Of a DNA stretch of 64,000 nt, positions 41,739 through 49,413 are shown piece by piece. Position numbers and translations under genes: made by a program. The DNA is taken from positions 248,001 to 312,000 of the forward strand of contig KL370840.1 of NCBI GenBank assembly GCA_000701945.1. Direction: 5' to 3'. The stretch comes from Anaerotruncus sp. MC2020. Its GTDB lineage: Bacteria > Bacillota > Clostridia > Oscillospirales > Ruminococcaceae. How positions within the stretch are numbered: the first letter of the stretch is position 1; each line of letters opens with the position of its first letter. Below the pieces are notes generated by a model. The model saw only the letters and a program-made list of their open reading frames with translations, was not told the DNA's origin and ran no database searches.

Positions 41739-42428
41739 TCAGTCAATGAGCTTTTTCCGTATTTTTTCGGCGTGTTCAGCCGAAAGCCCGATTGTTTCAA
41801 AATAGCTTGAAACCGAACCGTAACGCTGCGTGAACAGGTCAATAAAGCCGTTCATGCTCTTTTCGTTAGCGAGGACGATGTTCCTGTCAACTTCGGGGTG
41901 AGCCGCGAGGAAAGCTTCGAGGCGGATGCGGTTGTACTCGCGGCTGACGACGTAATCGCGCACGATAGTCTCGCGGTCAACTCCGCAAAGAAGCAGAATT
42001 ATCGCCGACACAACGCCCGTCCTGTCCTTGCCTGCCGTGCAGTGGAACAGCACGCCGTTTTTAGCCTCAGCAATTGCACGCAGGACGCTCGGCATACTCT
42101 CCGCCGCCGCGATTTCCATATACGAAAGTGGCACGGCTTCGAGGCTCGCGGGAACTCCGCTCCCCTCGGTTATAGGAAAATGAAGGTACTCAATGCCGTC
42201 GATACCCGCAAGTCCGCACGGCTTTTTAAGCCGCTCCTCGTCCGTGCGCATATCAATTACCGTCGTTATATGAGCAGTACGAAGCTTTTCCAAGTCCTCG
42301 GCAGTCGGCTCGGACAGAACATCGCTGCGCCAGAATACGTTGTTTTTGGTCAGCTTGCCGTCGGCTGTAGAGAATCCGCCGAGCTCGCGCGTGTTGTATG
42401 AGCACGAAAGCAGGCTCTTGTATATCAT
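41739..42428 (-). CDS. Cys-based tyrosine/dual-specificity phosphatase family protein
   Basis: 229 residues. The P-loop H-C-T-A-G-K-D-R-T-G (Cys about residue 132) and the opening N-T-R-E-L-G-G define the bacterial Y_phosphatase3 group, whose members dephosphorylate phosphotyrosine, phosphoinositides or small phosphoesters. It is the only recognisable phosphatase in the his operon, which lacks a known histidinol-phosphatase gene. Four-bp overlap with hisH. Confidence 0.85.
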   Translation of the reverse strand: MIYKSLLSCSYNTRELGGFSTADGKLTKNNVFWRSDVLSEPTAEDLEKLRTAHITTVIDMRTDEERLKKPCGLAGIDGIEYLHFPITEGSGVPASLEAVPLSYMEIAAAESMPSVLRAIAEAKNGVLFHCTAGKDRTGVVSAIILLLCGVDRETIVRDYVVSREYNRIRLEAFLAAHPEVDRNIVLANEKSMNGFIDLFTQRYGSVSSYFETIGLSAEHAEKIRKKLID

Positions 42429-43027
42429 ATGAGCTCTCCGAAACTGCGGAGTATCTTCAAGCCCGTTTCTCCTGATTTTTCGGGGTGGAACTGCGCTCCG
42501 TAGACGTATTTGCCGTCGTATACGAGAGCGGGAACTCTGCCGCCGTATTCGCTGTAAGCCGCGATATTCTTATCATCGCACTGAGCCTTGTACGAGTGAA
42601 CGAAGTAAACGTACTCGTTGTCGCCAACATTTGCCAGCAGCGGGCAGTCATTGAGTTTTTCAAGCTTGTTCCAGCCCATGTGCGGGATTATTAGGTCGGG
42701 CTCGTCCATTTTTATCACGGAGCCGCCAATAAGTCCCAGTCCGTCGCACTCCTCGAACTCGTAGCCCTTCTCGAAGATGAGCTGCATACCGAGGCAGATG
42801 CCGAGAAACGGCTTCCTTGCGGCTTCTTCCTTAATCGTGTCGACGAGCCCTGACTTGTTGAGCATCTCCATTGCCGCAGGGAATGCGCCTACTCCAGGGA
42901 GGATAACGGCGTCAGCAGACTTCACGGACTCCTTGTCCTTGACAAGCTCACTCTCCAGTCCGAGGTGGTCAAGCGCGTTCTTAACGCTGAAAATGTTGCC
43001 TGCGCCGTAGTCGATAATGGCTATCAT
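42425..43027 (-). CDS. hisH: Imidazole glycerol phosphate synthase, glutaminase subunit
   Basis: 200 residues. Class I glutamine amidotransferase that supplies ammonia to HisF. The nucleophile motif is G-I-C-L-G-M-Q (Cys about 79), with H-P-E-K-S near the end completing the triad. ATG 43027 overlaps the hisB stop (TGATG). Unusually it lies five genes away from its partner hisF. Confidence 0.97.
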   Translation of the reverse strand: MIAIIDYGAGNIFSVKNALDHLGLESELVKDKESVKSADAVILPGVGAFPAAMEMLNKSGLVDTIKEEAARKPFLGICLGMQLIFEKGYEFEECDGLGLIGGSVIKMDEPDLIIPHMGWNKLEKLNDCPLLANVGDNEYVYFVHSYKAQCDDKNIAAYSEYGGRVPALVYDGKYVYGAQFHPEKSGETGLKILRSFGELI

Positions 43028-43620
43028 CACAGTACCCCTTTCGTGGAGAGCGTCGAGCCGTCGGTATTCTCTTTCACGGCAGTCTTGAGCGCGTGTGCGA
43101 CTGCCTTGTAGACAGCCTCACACTTGTGGTGGTCATTAGTGCCGTAGAGAAGATTTATGTGCAAAGTCATGCCCGAATTGAACGCGAACGCGCGGAAGAA
43201 TTCCTCCGTCATGCAGAGGTCATACCCGCCGCAGCTCTGATTCGTGAACGGGCAGTTGAACACGAGGAAAGGGCGGTTCGAGAGGTCGAGGCTCGCCATG
43301 GCAAGCGACTCGTCCATGGGAATATAAGCCGTGCCGTAGCGGACTATGCCCGACTTTGCACCGAGAGCCTGTCCCAGTGCCTGACCGAGAGCGATTCCTG
43401 TGTCCTCAATCGTGTGGTGGCAGTCTACCTGCAAGTCGCCCTTGACCTTGATCGTCATGCTGATACCGCTGTGTACTGACAGCGCCGTGAGCATATGGTC
43501 GAAGAAGCCCACGCCCGTATCAATGTCAGCCTTGCCCTTGCCGTCTATGTCAACTTTTACAAAGATGTCGGTCTCTTTTGTCTTGCGGGATATCTCGCCG
43601 CTTCTTTTAATATCAGCCAT
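43027..43620 (-). CDS. hisB: Imidazoleglycerol-phosphate dehydratase
   Basis: 197 residues, monofunctional, without the phosphatase domain found in enterobacteria. Manganese-binding motifs are F-F-D-H-M, H-H-T-I-E-D and D-H-H-K-C-E-A. It overlaps hisC by 8 bp and hisH by one base. Confidence 0.97.
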   Translation of the reverse strand: MADIKRSGEISRKTKETDIFVKVDIDGKGKADIDTGVGFFDHMLTALSVHSGISMTIKVKGDLQVDCHHTIEDTGIALGQALGQALGAKSGIVRYGTAYIPMDESLAMASLDLSNRPFLVFNCPFTNQSCGGYDLCMTEEFFRAFAFNSGMTLHINLLYGTNDHHKCEAVYKAVAHALKTAVKENTDGSTLSTKGVL

Positions 43621-44674
43621 TCAGAATCTCCTCCAATGCTTTGAATAGTGCGTCCATTTCCTCGCGTGTGCCTATTGATATGCGCAGGTAATCTCTTATT
43701 ATCGGCTGGTCCCACCAGCGGACAAATATACTGCGCTTTTTCAGCTCAGTGAATACGTACTCTGCTGACTTCTTGCTCGGTGAAGCAAATATGAAATTGC
43801 TCATAGAATTGGGGAATGTGAAGCCGAGCTCCGCAAGTCTGCCCTTGGAGTATTCTCGCGTGTCGATTATCTTCTGCACGGTCTCGCGGAAGTACTTTTC
43901 ATCGCGTACAGCCGCCGCTCCGCAGAGCTGAGTGACCGTGTTCATCGTGTAGGAATTTATCGAGAACTTGACGTCGTTCATGTACTGTATGAGCTTTTTG
44001 CATCCGATAGCGAAGCCGATACGCATACCCGCCATAGAACGCGACTTCGAGAACGTCTGTATTACGAGCAGATTGTCGTACTTCTCGATAAGCGGCAGAC
44101 AACTCTCGCCGCCGAAGTCGATGTATGCCTCGTCTATCATCACGACAGAATCGGGATTTGATTTGATGATGTCCTCTATCATATCGAGGCTCTCGTATAC
44201 GCCAGTCGGAGCATTCGGGTTCGGAAAAATGATACCTCCGTTCTCGCACTTGTAGTCCTCGGAGTCTATCGTGAAGTCCGCACGGAGCGGCTTCTTCTCG
44301 TAGGGTATGCGATAGACGTCCGCCCACACAGGGTAGAACGAATACGTGATATCGGGGAAAAGTATGGGCTTGTCCGAGTTGAAGAACGTCAGGAAAGCCA
44401 TTGATATTACGTCGTCGGAACCTACTCCGACGAACACCTGCGACGGGTCGACTCCGTAGCGCTCGGCGATAGCCTCCGTGAGCACCGACGCGTCAGGCGT
44501 CGGGTACAGCCTCATGCGCGAGACATCGAAGCTGTCGAGTATTTCCCTCACCTCGGGTGCGGGCGGATACGGGTTTTCGTTTGTATTGAGCTTGATGACG
44601 TTCGTGTTCTTGGGCTGTTCGCCTGGAACGTAGGGTACTACCCTGCGGACGCCGCTCTCCCATGGATAATTCAT
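43613..44674 (-). CDS. hisC: Histidinol-phosphate aminotransferase
   Basis: 353 residues. PLP enzyme that transaminates imidazole acetol phosphate. Visible: N-x-N-E-N-P-Y-P-P near the N-terminus, N-P-N-A-P-T-G, D-E-A-Y-I-D-F, and the PLP Lys in T-F-S-K-S-R-S-M-A-G-M-R-I-G. ATG 44674 is preferred to GTG 44683, which directly abuts the AAAGGA site. Confidence 0.96.
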   Translation of the reverse strand: MNYPWESGVRRVVPYVPGEQPKNTNVIKLNTNENPYPPAPEVREILDSFDVSRMRLYPTPDASVLTEAIAERYGVDPSQVFVGVGSDDVISMAFLTFFNSDKPILFPDITYSFYPVWADVYRIPYEKKPLRADFTIDSEDYKCENGGIIFPNPNAPTGVYESLDMIEDIIKSNPDSVVMIDEAYIDFGGESCLPLIEKYDNLLVIQTFSKSRSMAGMRIGFAIGCKKLIQYMNDVKFSINSYTMNTVTQLCGAAAVRDEKYFRETVQKIIDTREYSKGRLAELGFTFPNSMSNFIFASPSKKSAEYVFTELKKRSIFVRWWDQPIIRDYLRISIGTREEMDALFKALEEILNG

Positions 44675-44688
44675 TGTTTTCACATCCT

Positions 44689-45462
44689 TTAGCCGCCAAA
44701 ATGGGCGAATTCAACTTTATTTGTATTCTTATCTATTATCACAGCCGAACTGCTTGGGTGGTTATAATCATGGTAAGCATACGTAAAAAATACTGTTGCA
44801 TTATCCACGTCATCTCCCCAGAATTTCTCGTCATACCTCAGAGCAAGTGCCCTGCCTTCAAAGGTATCTGATATACTCTCTGCTTTGGGACTGACCTTGT
44901 CGATAAAAATGATACAATCACGTTTGAAGTCTGACAGCGGACGAGTATATATGGCTTCCTTTGAGTATTCGCTGATATACTCGTCAACAAGTGCATTGTC
45001 AGCAACAAATCTCAGGAAATTGTTTCCTGTTCCCTGCATGATAGTCGGTCGATAAAAGAAACGGTAATCGCTGATACCTTCAGGAAGCGTATCAGGCATA
45101 TAATCGCAGCTTGTCTTTCCGTAACAGCTTATATACTTCCTTTGAAATGTATATCTCCACATTGAATCAGAGTTCACCATAGGAGAATACGCGGTAAGAA
45201 GCATAAGCCAGAACAATATGGCAAATGATTCGAGTATCACTAATGCAAAGTTGTGCCTGCAGGCGCCCTTGTAAAGTAAAAACGCAAGGTGCAGCAGCCA
45301 CAGCAGGCAGGCTCCAAAGCACATCAACGGCTTCATAGAGCCAACAAATATATATACTGCAAGATACTTGACTGTCAGAAGCAAAGCGATGACCGCCGCT
45401 GCCTCAGTGAAAACGAGATTGACCCAACCTATAACAGAAGAAGGTTTCCTGCGCTCTATAAT
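44689..45462 (-). CDS. Membrane protein, paralog of the upstream gene, probable non-ATG start
   Basis: About 257 residues if translation begins at ATT 45462. AGGAAG (45472-45467) follows the upstream stop, but no ATG, GTG or TTG lies in frame until TTG 45384, which would cut off about 25 residues alignable with the paralog. The frame is open throughout. Two or three N-terminal transmembrane segments are followed by a soluble domain with P-E-G-I-x-D-Y-R-F and Y-S-K-E-A-I-Y-T. Function unknown; ATA 45459 is another possible start. Confidence 0.65.
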   Translation of the reverse strand: MIERRKPSSVIGWVNLVFTEAAAVIALLLTVKYLAVYIFVGSMKPLMCFGACLLWLLHLAFLLYKGACRHNFALVILESFAILFWLMLLTAYSPMVNSDSMWRYTFQRKYISCYGKTSCDYMPDTLPEGISDYRFFYRPTIMQGTGNNFLRFVADNALVDEYISEYSKEAIYTRPLSDFKRDCIIFIDKVSPKAESISDTFEGRALALRYDEKFWGDDVDNATVFFTYAYHDYNHPSSSAVIIDKNTNKVEFAHFGG

Positions 45463-45473
45463 ATCACTTCCTG

Positions 45474-46208
45474 TCAGCCGATTTTTGTGAACTCTATCAT
45501 ATTATTAGTGCTGTCAATGACAACAGCGCTCGTGTACGACGAACGGTGAGAATCTTTGCTGTGATACATTATGTAGACCATCGCGTCATCGCTGCATTCC
45601 TTTTTGAATCTGTCGTCCATACGCACATCGGCGTACTTATTGGTTGGATTTACGCCTTTCTCGTCTATCAGGACGCTCATGCTGCTGCCAAGGTCAGCAA
45701 ATGTACAGGTGTATAGCGCACCCTTTGAGTATTCCTCAGTGTACTGTTTGATAACGTCGTCGGAAGCCTTGAAGCTCATCGTCGTGAAACCGTCAGCCTG
45801 CATTATCGCAGGTAAGAAGTCCAGTCTGTAGTTCTTTATCCCCTTTGGCAGCCTGCTCGGAAAATACTGGAACGTATCGTCGCCATTATATATCGAGATG
45901 ACCGCCTTTTGGAGTGGGTACCTAAACGCAAAATGTGATTGAGATATCATAGGTGCAAATAGCGCAAATAAAAGCAGATGCGGCGACAGGTACAATAATC
46001 TGATAAGACTTATCACTAAAGCCCGCCTGCTTTCCTTAAAAAGGTAACGCAGTGCGAATATCAGCCACGCTGCGCTTATCACGAGCCTTATGATATATCC
46101 GCCTGTGAGAACAAACATCACAAAAAACGCAGCTGTAAAAACTCCCGCAACTATAGTCTCAGCTATAGTAAAGCCTTTTGTCAGCTTAGTTTTGGTCTCG
46201 CTGCTCAT
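45474..46208 (-). CDS. Membrane protein of unknown function
   Basis: 244 residues. Three hydrophobic segments in the first about 90 residues, then a soluble domain with P-K-G-I-K-N-Y-R-L-D, T-E-E-Y-S-K-G-A-L-Y-T and a V-V-I-D-S-T-N-N-M-I-E-F ending, all shared with the next gene. The ATG overlaps the hisD stop by 4 bp, so it is translated from the his transcript. No link to histidine synthesis is evident. Confidence 0.75.
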   Translation of the reverse strand: MSSETKTKLTKGFTIAETIVAGVFTAAFFVMFVLTGGYIIRLVISAAWLIFALRYLFKESRRALVISLIRLLYLSPHLLLFALFAPMISQSHFAFRYPLQKAVISIYNGDDTFQYFPSRLPKGIKNYRLDFLPAIMQADGFTTMSFKASDDVIKQYTEEYSKGALYTCTFADLGSSMSVLIDEKGVNPTNKYADVRMDDRFKKECSDDAMVYIMYHSKDSHRSSYTSAVVIDSTNNMIEFTKIG

Positions 46209-47488
46209 TCAAAGCGTACCTTTATCGCATTAGCGTGAGCTGTAAGTCCCTCGCGCTCGGCGATGAGTACGATGTCGTCCTTTGCATTGCGGAGCGCGTC
46301 CTCGGTGTAGTAGGTATAAGCCATGCGCTTTGTGAAGCTCGATACTCCGAGGGGCGAGAAGAATCTCGCAGTGCCGCTTGTCGGGAGGACGTGGTTAGGA
46401 CCAGCGTAGTAGTCTCCGAGAGGCTCTGACGCGTAGTTTCCGAGGAATACGGAGCCCGCATTCTCGATGCTTCCGAGAAGCTCGAACGGGTTCTCCATGA
46501 GGACCTCAAGGTGCTCGGGAGCTATTTCATTGGCAAGCTCAACGCACTTCTCGCGGCTGTCAGCGATGATTATAGCACCGTAGCCGTCGAGTGACTTCTC
46601 GATTATATCCTTTCGCGAGAGGTACTGCTTCTGACGCTCTATCTCGGCGATAGTAGCGTCTGCGAGCTTCTCGCTCGTTGTTACCATTATCGAGGAGGCG
46701 ATAACGTCGTGCTCTGCCTGAGACATAAGGTCTGCGGCAGCGAACTTCGGGTCAGCCGTGTCGTCCGCAATGACAAGTATCTCGCTCGGACCTGCTATCA
46801 TGTCAATATCAACTACGCCGTAGAGCAGCTTCTTTGCTGTAGCAACGTAGATGTTTCCGGGTCCGACTATCTTGTCGCACTTCGGTATCTCCTCGGTGCC
46901 GTATGCAAGAGCGGCGATTGCCTGCGCTCCACCCGACAGGAACACGCGGTCAACTCCGCAGATAGCTGCGGCAACGAGAATATCCTTGTTGGGAGTGCCG
47001 TCCTTCTTAGGAGGCGTTACCATGATTATCTCCTTAACGCCCGCTATCTTAGCGGGGATAGCGTTCATCAGCACGCTCGACGGGTACGCCGCTGTACCTC
47101 CCGGTACGTACAGTCCCACGCGTGTAAGTCCGCGCACCTTCTGTCCCATGATACAGCCGTCAGCCTTTGCGTTGATGAAGCCCTGCTCGACCTGTCTGTT
47201 GTGGAAGTCAGCGATGTTCTCCTGCGCGTTGAGTAGAGCGTCAACGAATTCCTGGTCAGCCTCCGTGAGAGCGTCGTTTATGACCTCACGCGGCACCTCG
47301 TAATACTGCGGGAGATTGCCGTCGAATTTGAGTGTGTAGTTCTTTACGGCAGTATCGCCGTTGGCTCTAACGTCCTCTATGATAGCGGAAACTGTCTCGG
47401 TGACCTTTTTGTTGGTCTCGCCTGCACGCTTGCCGAGCTCCTCGAGAAAGAGCTTCTCGTCCGTTCCGTTTGCGAATATCTTCTTCAT
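46205..47488 (-). CDS. hisD: Histidinol dehydrogenase
   Basis: 427 residues. Last two steps of histidine synthesis, NAD+-dependent, zinc enzyme. Family segments are clear: Y-V-P-G-G-T-A-A-Y-P-S-S-V-L-M-N, G-P-G-N-I-Y-V-A-T-A-K, A-G-P-S-E-I-L-V-I-A-D, Q-A-E-H-D and E-H-L-E near the end. Confidence 0.97.
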   Translation of the reverse strand: MKKIFANGTDEKLFLEELGKRAGETNKKVTETVSAIIEDVRANGDTAVKNYTLKFDGNLPQYYEVPREVINDALTEADQEFVDALLNAQENIADFHNRQVEQGFINAKADGCIMGQKVRGLTRVGLYVPGGTAAYPSSVLMNAIPAKIAGVKEIIMVTPPKKDGTPNKDILVAAAICGVDRVFLSGGAQAIAALAYGTEEIPKCDKIVGPGNIYVATAKKLLYGVVDIDMIAGPSEILVIADDTADPKFAAADLMSQAEHDVIASSIMVTTSEKLADATIAEIERQKQYLSRKDIIEKSLDGYGAIIIADSREKCVELANEIAPEHLEVLMENPFELLGSIENAGSVFLGNYASEPLGDYYAGPNHVLPTSGTARFFSPLGVSSFTKRMAYTYYTEDALRNAKDDIVLIAEREGLTAHANAIKVRFE

Positions 47489-47503
47489 ATTATCCTCCCC
47501 TTT

Positions 47504-48133
47504 TTACAGATTTGCCTGTATCTTTTCTATGAGCGATTCAATCTCAGCCTGACGCATTTTCAGGCTGACCGTGTTTACGATAAGTCTCGCTGAGATAGGC
47601 GCTACGTCCTCGATGACCTCGAGACCGTTTTCCTTGAGCGTCGTACCTGTCTCAACTATATCGACGATACCGTCAGCGAGCTCGAGCAGCGGAGCGAGCT
47701 CCACTGAGCCCTCTATCTTGACGATGTCAACGTCCATGCCCTTCTTCTCGAAGAAGCTGCGTGAAACATTGGGGTACTTGGTAGCAATAGTCTTAACACC
47801 GAAGCCTCTGTAGAAGTCGTAGCCCTTCTTCGTAGCGAGGGCGAACTTGCATCTGCCGAAGCCGAGGTCAACGAGCTCGAAGAACTTGCCTTTCATCTCC
47901 ATGATAGTGTCCTTGCCGACAACACCCATATCGCATACGCCGTGCTCGACGTAGGTGATAACGTCGTTTGCCTTTGCGAGTACGACTTCGAGGTTTGCGT
48001 CGGGAACGGGAAGAATGAGCTTCCTGCCCTTGTCGCGGACTGCCGAGCAGTCAAAGCCGAGCTTCTCGAGAAGTCCGACCGTATCCTTTTCAAGTCTGCC
48101 CTTAGTGAGGGCTATTCTGATAGGCTTATCCAT
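47504..48133 (-). CDS. hisG: ATP phosphoribosyltransferase, short-form catalytic subunit
   Basis: 209 residues, the short form that lacks the C-terminal regulatory domain and needs HisZ. Condenses ATP with PRPP, the committed step. Motifs: R-I-A-L-T-K-G-R-L at the start and the PRPP loop D-I-V-E-T-G-T-T-L near residue 157. Its ATG overlaps the hisZ stop by one base (TAATG), consistent with a stoichiometric complex. Confidence 0.97.
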   Translation of the reverse strand: MDKPIRIALTKGRLEKDTVGLLEKLGFDCSAVRDKGRKLILPVPDANLEVVLAKANDVITYVEHGVCDMGVVGKDTIMEMKGKFFELVDLGFGRCKFALATKKGYDFYRGFGVKTIATKYPNVSRSFFEKKGMDVDIVKIEGSVELAPLLELADGIVDIVETGTTLKENGLEVIEDVAPISARLIVNTVSLKMRQAEIESLIEKIQANL

Positions 48134-49326
48134 TATTCTTCCTCCCTGCTCGAGCCGTCGATGACTACGACCTTTGCTATCTTCTTTTCCTTTGCGTACT
48201 CGCGGACTGTCTCGATGTCGTCAAACAGCGCGTTCTCGACGATGAGTCCCTGCTCGCGGAGCTCGTTTGCCGCCTTGACAGCCGCTACCTCGCAGCCCTT
48301 TTCTGCGTAAACAATAGCGTCAGCCTTGGGCATTGCGGGATAAACACCATTTTTCTCGATGACCTTCTGTATAGCGTTCACATTGACCGCAAAGCCTACA
48401 GCGGGGATATCGTAGCCGAACTCAGAAATGAGCTTGTCATAGCGTCCACCCGAGAGCACCTCCTCGCCATGTCCCTGCAAGTAACCCTTGATAATAACGC
48501 CTGTGTAGTAGTCGGTCTTGTTTACGAGTCCGAGGTCGACGGTGATGTTTGTATCAGAGCCGCAGAGCTCGTTTATATCGCAGTACAGCTCGCGGAGCTC
48601 ATCAAGGATATGCTTGACGTTCTCGTCGGGGATAAGCTCCTCCGCCTTGTCGAACACCTCAACTCCTCCGAAGAGAGCAGGAAGCTTTTTCAGTGCCGCA
48701 GTAATGGGATTGCTGCCGAATGAATCGAGCAGGTCATTGAGCGCGGGGAAGTTCTTGCTTTCTATCAGCTTGCGGATACGCTCCTTGTCGGTATCGGTGA
48801 CCTCGAGCTTGCCGACAAGCTCCTTGAATACTCCGATATGACCTATTTCAAGCGAGAACTCCATACCGAATGCCTTCAGAGAATCTATAGCAGTAGAAAT
48901 GACCTCGAGGTCTGCCATTTTCAGCTGTGAGCCTATGAGCTCGATACCTGCCTGTACTATCTCGTCACTTCTGCCCTTGAGTGCTGGCTCGGTGCGGTAG
49001 ACTGTCTGATTGTAGCAGAGCTTCAATGGCAGTATCGCGTCGCGGAGACGTGTAGCAACAACTCGCGCGATAGGCATTGTCGAGTCGGGACGCATAACGA
49101 GCAGTCTGCCCTTGCTGTCCGTGAGCTTGTAGAGGTTCTCCTGCGGGAAGTAGCGGGAGTTGAGGTTGAAAACGTCGAAGAATTCAAGCCCTGGAGTTAT
49201 CATCTCGCTGTAGCCTCTGCTGCTGAAAATGCCTCTGAGGGTGTCCTCGATGTTTCTGCGTATGATGCACTCGCCGAAGAGCAGGTCTTTTGTGCCCTCG
49301 GGAGTGATTAAATCGTAGTTTTTCAT
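48133..49326 (-). CDS. hisZ: ATP phosphoribosyltransferase regulatory subunit
   Basis: 397 residues. Histidyl-tRNA-synthetase-like paralog that activates short HisG and mediates histidine feedback. Class II synthetase-like motifs are visible (T-P-E-G-T-K-D-L; R-P-D-S-T-M-P-I-A-R; Y-R-x-E), and the C-terminal about 80 residues resemble an anticodon-binding domain. ATG 49326 is preferred to a longer in-frame start because GGAGG lies upstream. First gene of the operon. Confidence 0.93.
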   Translation of the reverse strand: MKNYDLITPEGTKDLLFGECIIRRNIEDTLRGIFSSRGYSEMITPGLEFFDVFNLNSRYFPQENLYKLTDSKGRLLVMRPDSTMPIARVVATRLRDAILPLKLCYNQTVYRTEPALKGRSDEIVQAGIELIGSQLKMADLEVISTAIDSLKAFGMEFSLEIGHIGVFKELVGKLEVTDTDKERIRKLIESKNFPALNDLLDSFGSNPITAALKKLPALFGGVEVFDKAEELIPDENVKHILDELRELYCDINELCGSDTNITVDLGLVNKTDYYTGVIIKGYLQGHGEEVLSGGRYDKLISEFGYDIPAVGFAVNVNAIQKVIEKNGVYPAMPKADAIVYAEKGCEVAAVKAANELREQGLIVENALFDDIETVREYAKEKKIAKVVVIDGSSREEE

Positions 49327-49370
49327 GATGAAACTGACCTCCGAAAGAATCACTTTAGTTTGCTAATGTG

Positions 49371-49412
49371 TTACCATGGTAATATAGTAACATATTACCA
49401 TAAAAAAGTCAA
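49371..49412 (-). promoter_or_regulatory. his operon promoter with nested palindromic operator
   Basis: Minus-strand TTGACT (49412-49407) and TACTAT (49389-49384), 17 bp apart; the -35 begins two bases after the polC stop codon. A perfect inverted repeat ATGGTAATAT (49376-49385) / ATATTACCAT (49392-49401) covers the spacer and -10, and a second perfect palindrome TTACCATGGTAA (49371-49382) covers the start site. The layout fits a repressor site. There is no room for a T-box leader: the untranslated leader is only about 50 nt. Confidence 0.75.
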
Positions 49413-49413
49413 G

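Noticed and set aside
39009..43479. Numerous plus-strand frames opposite the his operon
   Set aside because: All are antisense to well-identified minus-strand genes, lack ribosome sites and show no domain.
49327..49413. T-box or His attenuator in front of hisZ
   Set aside because: The gap is under 90 bp and contains a promoter and palindromes, no specifier-loop structure, no His-codon run and no terminator hairpin with T run.
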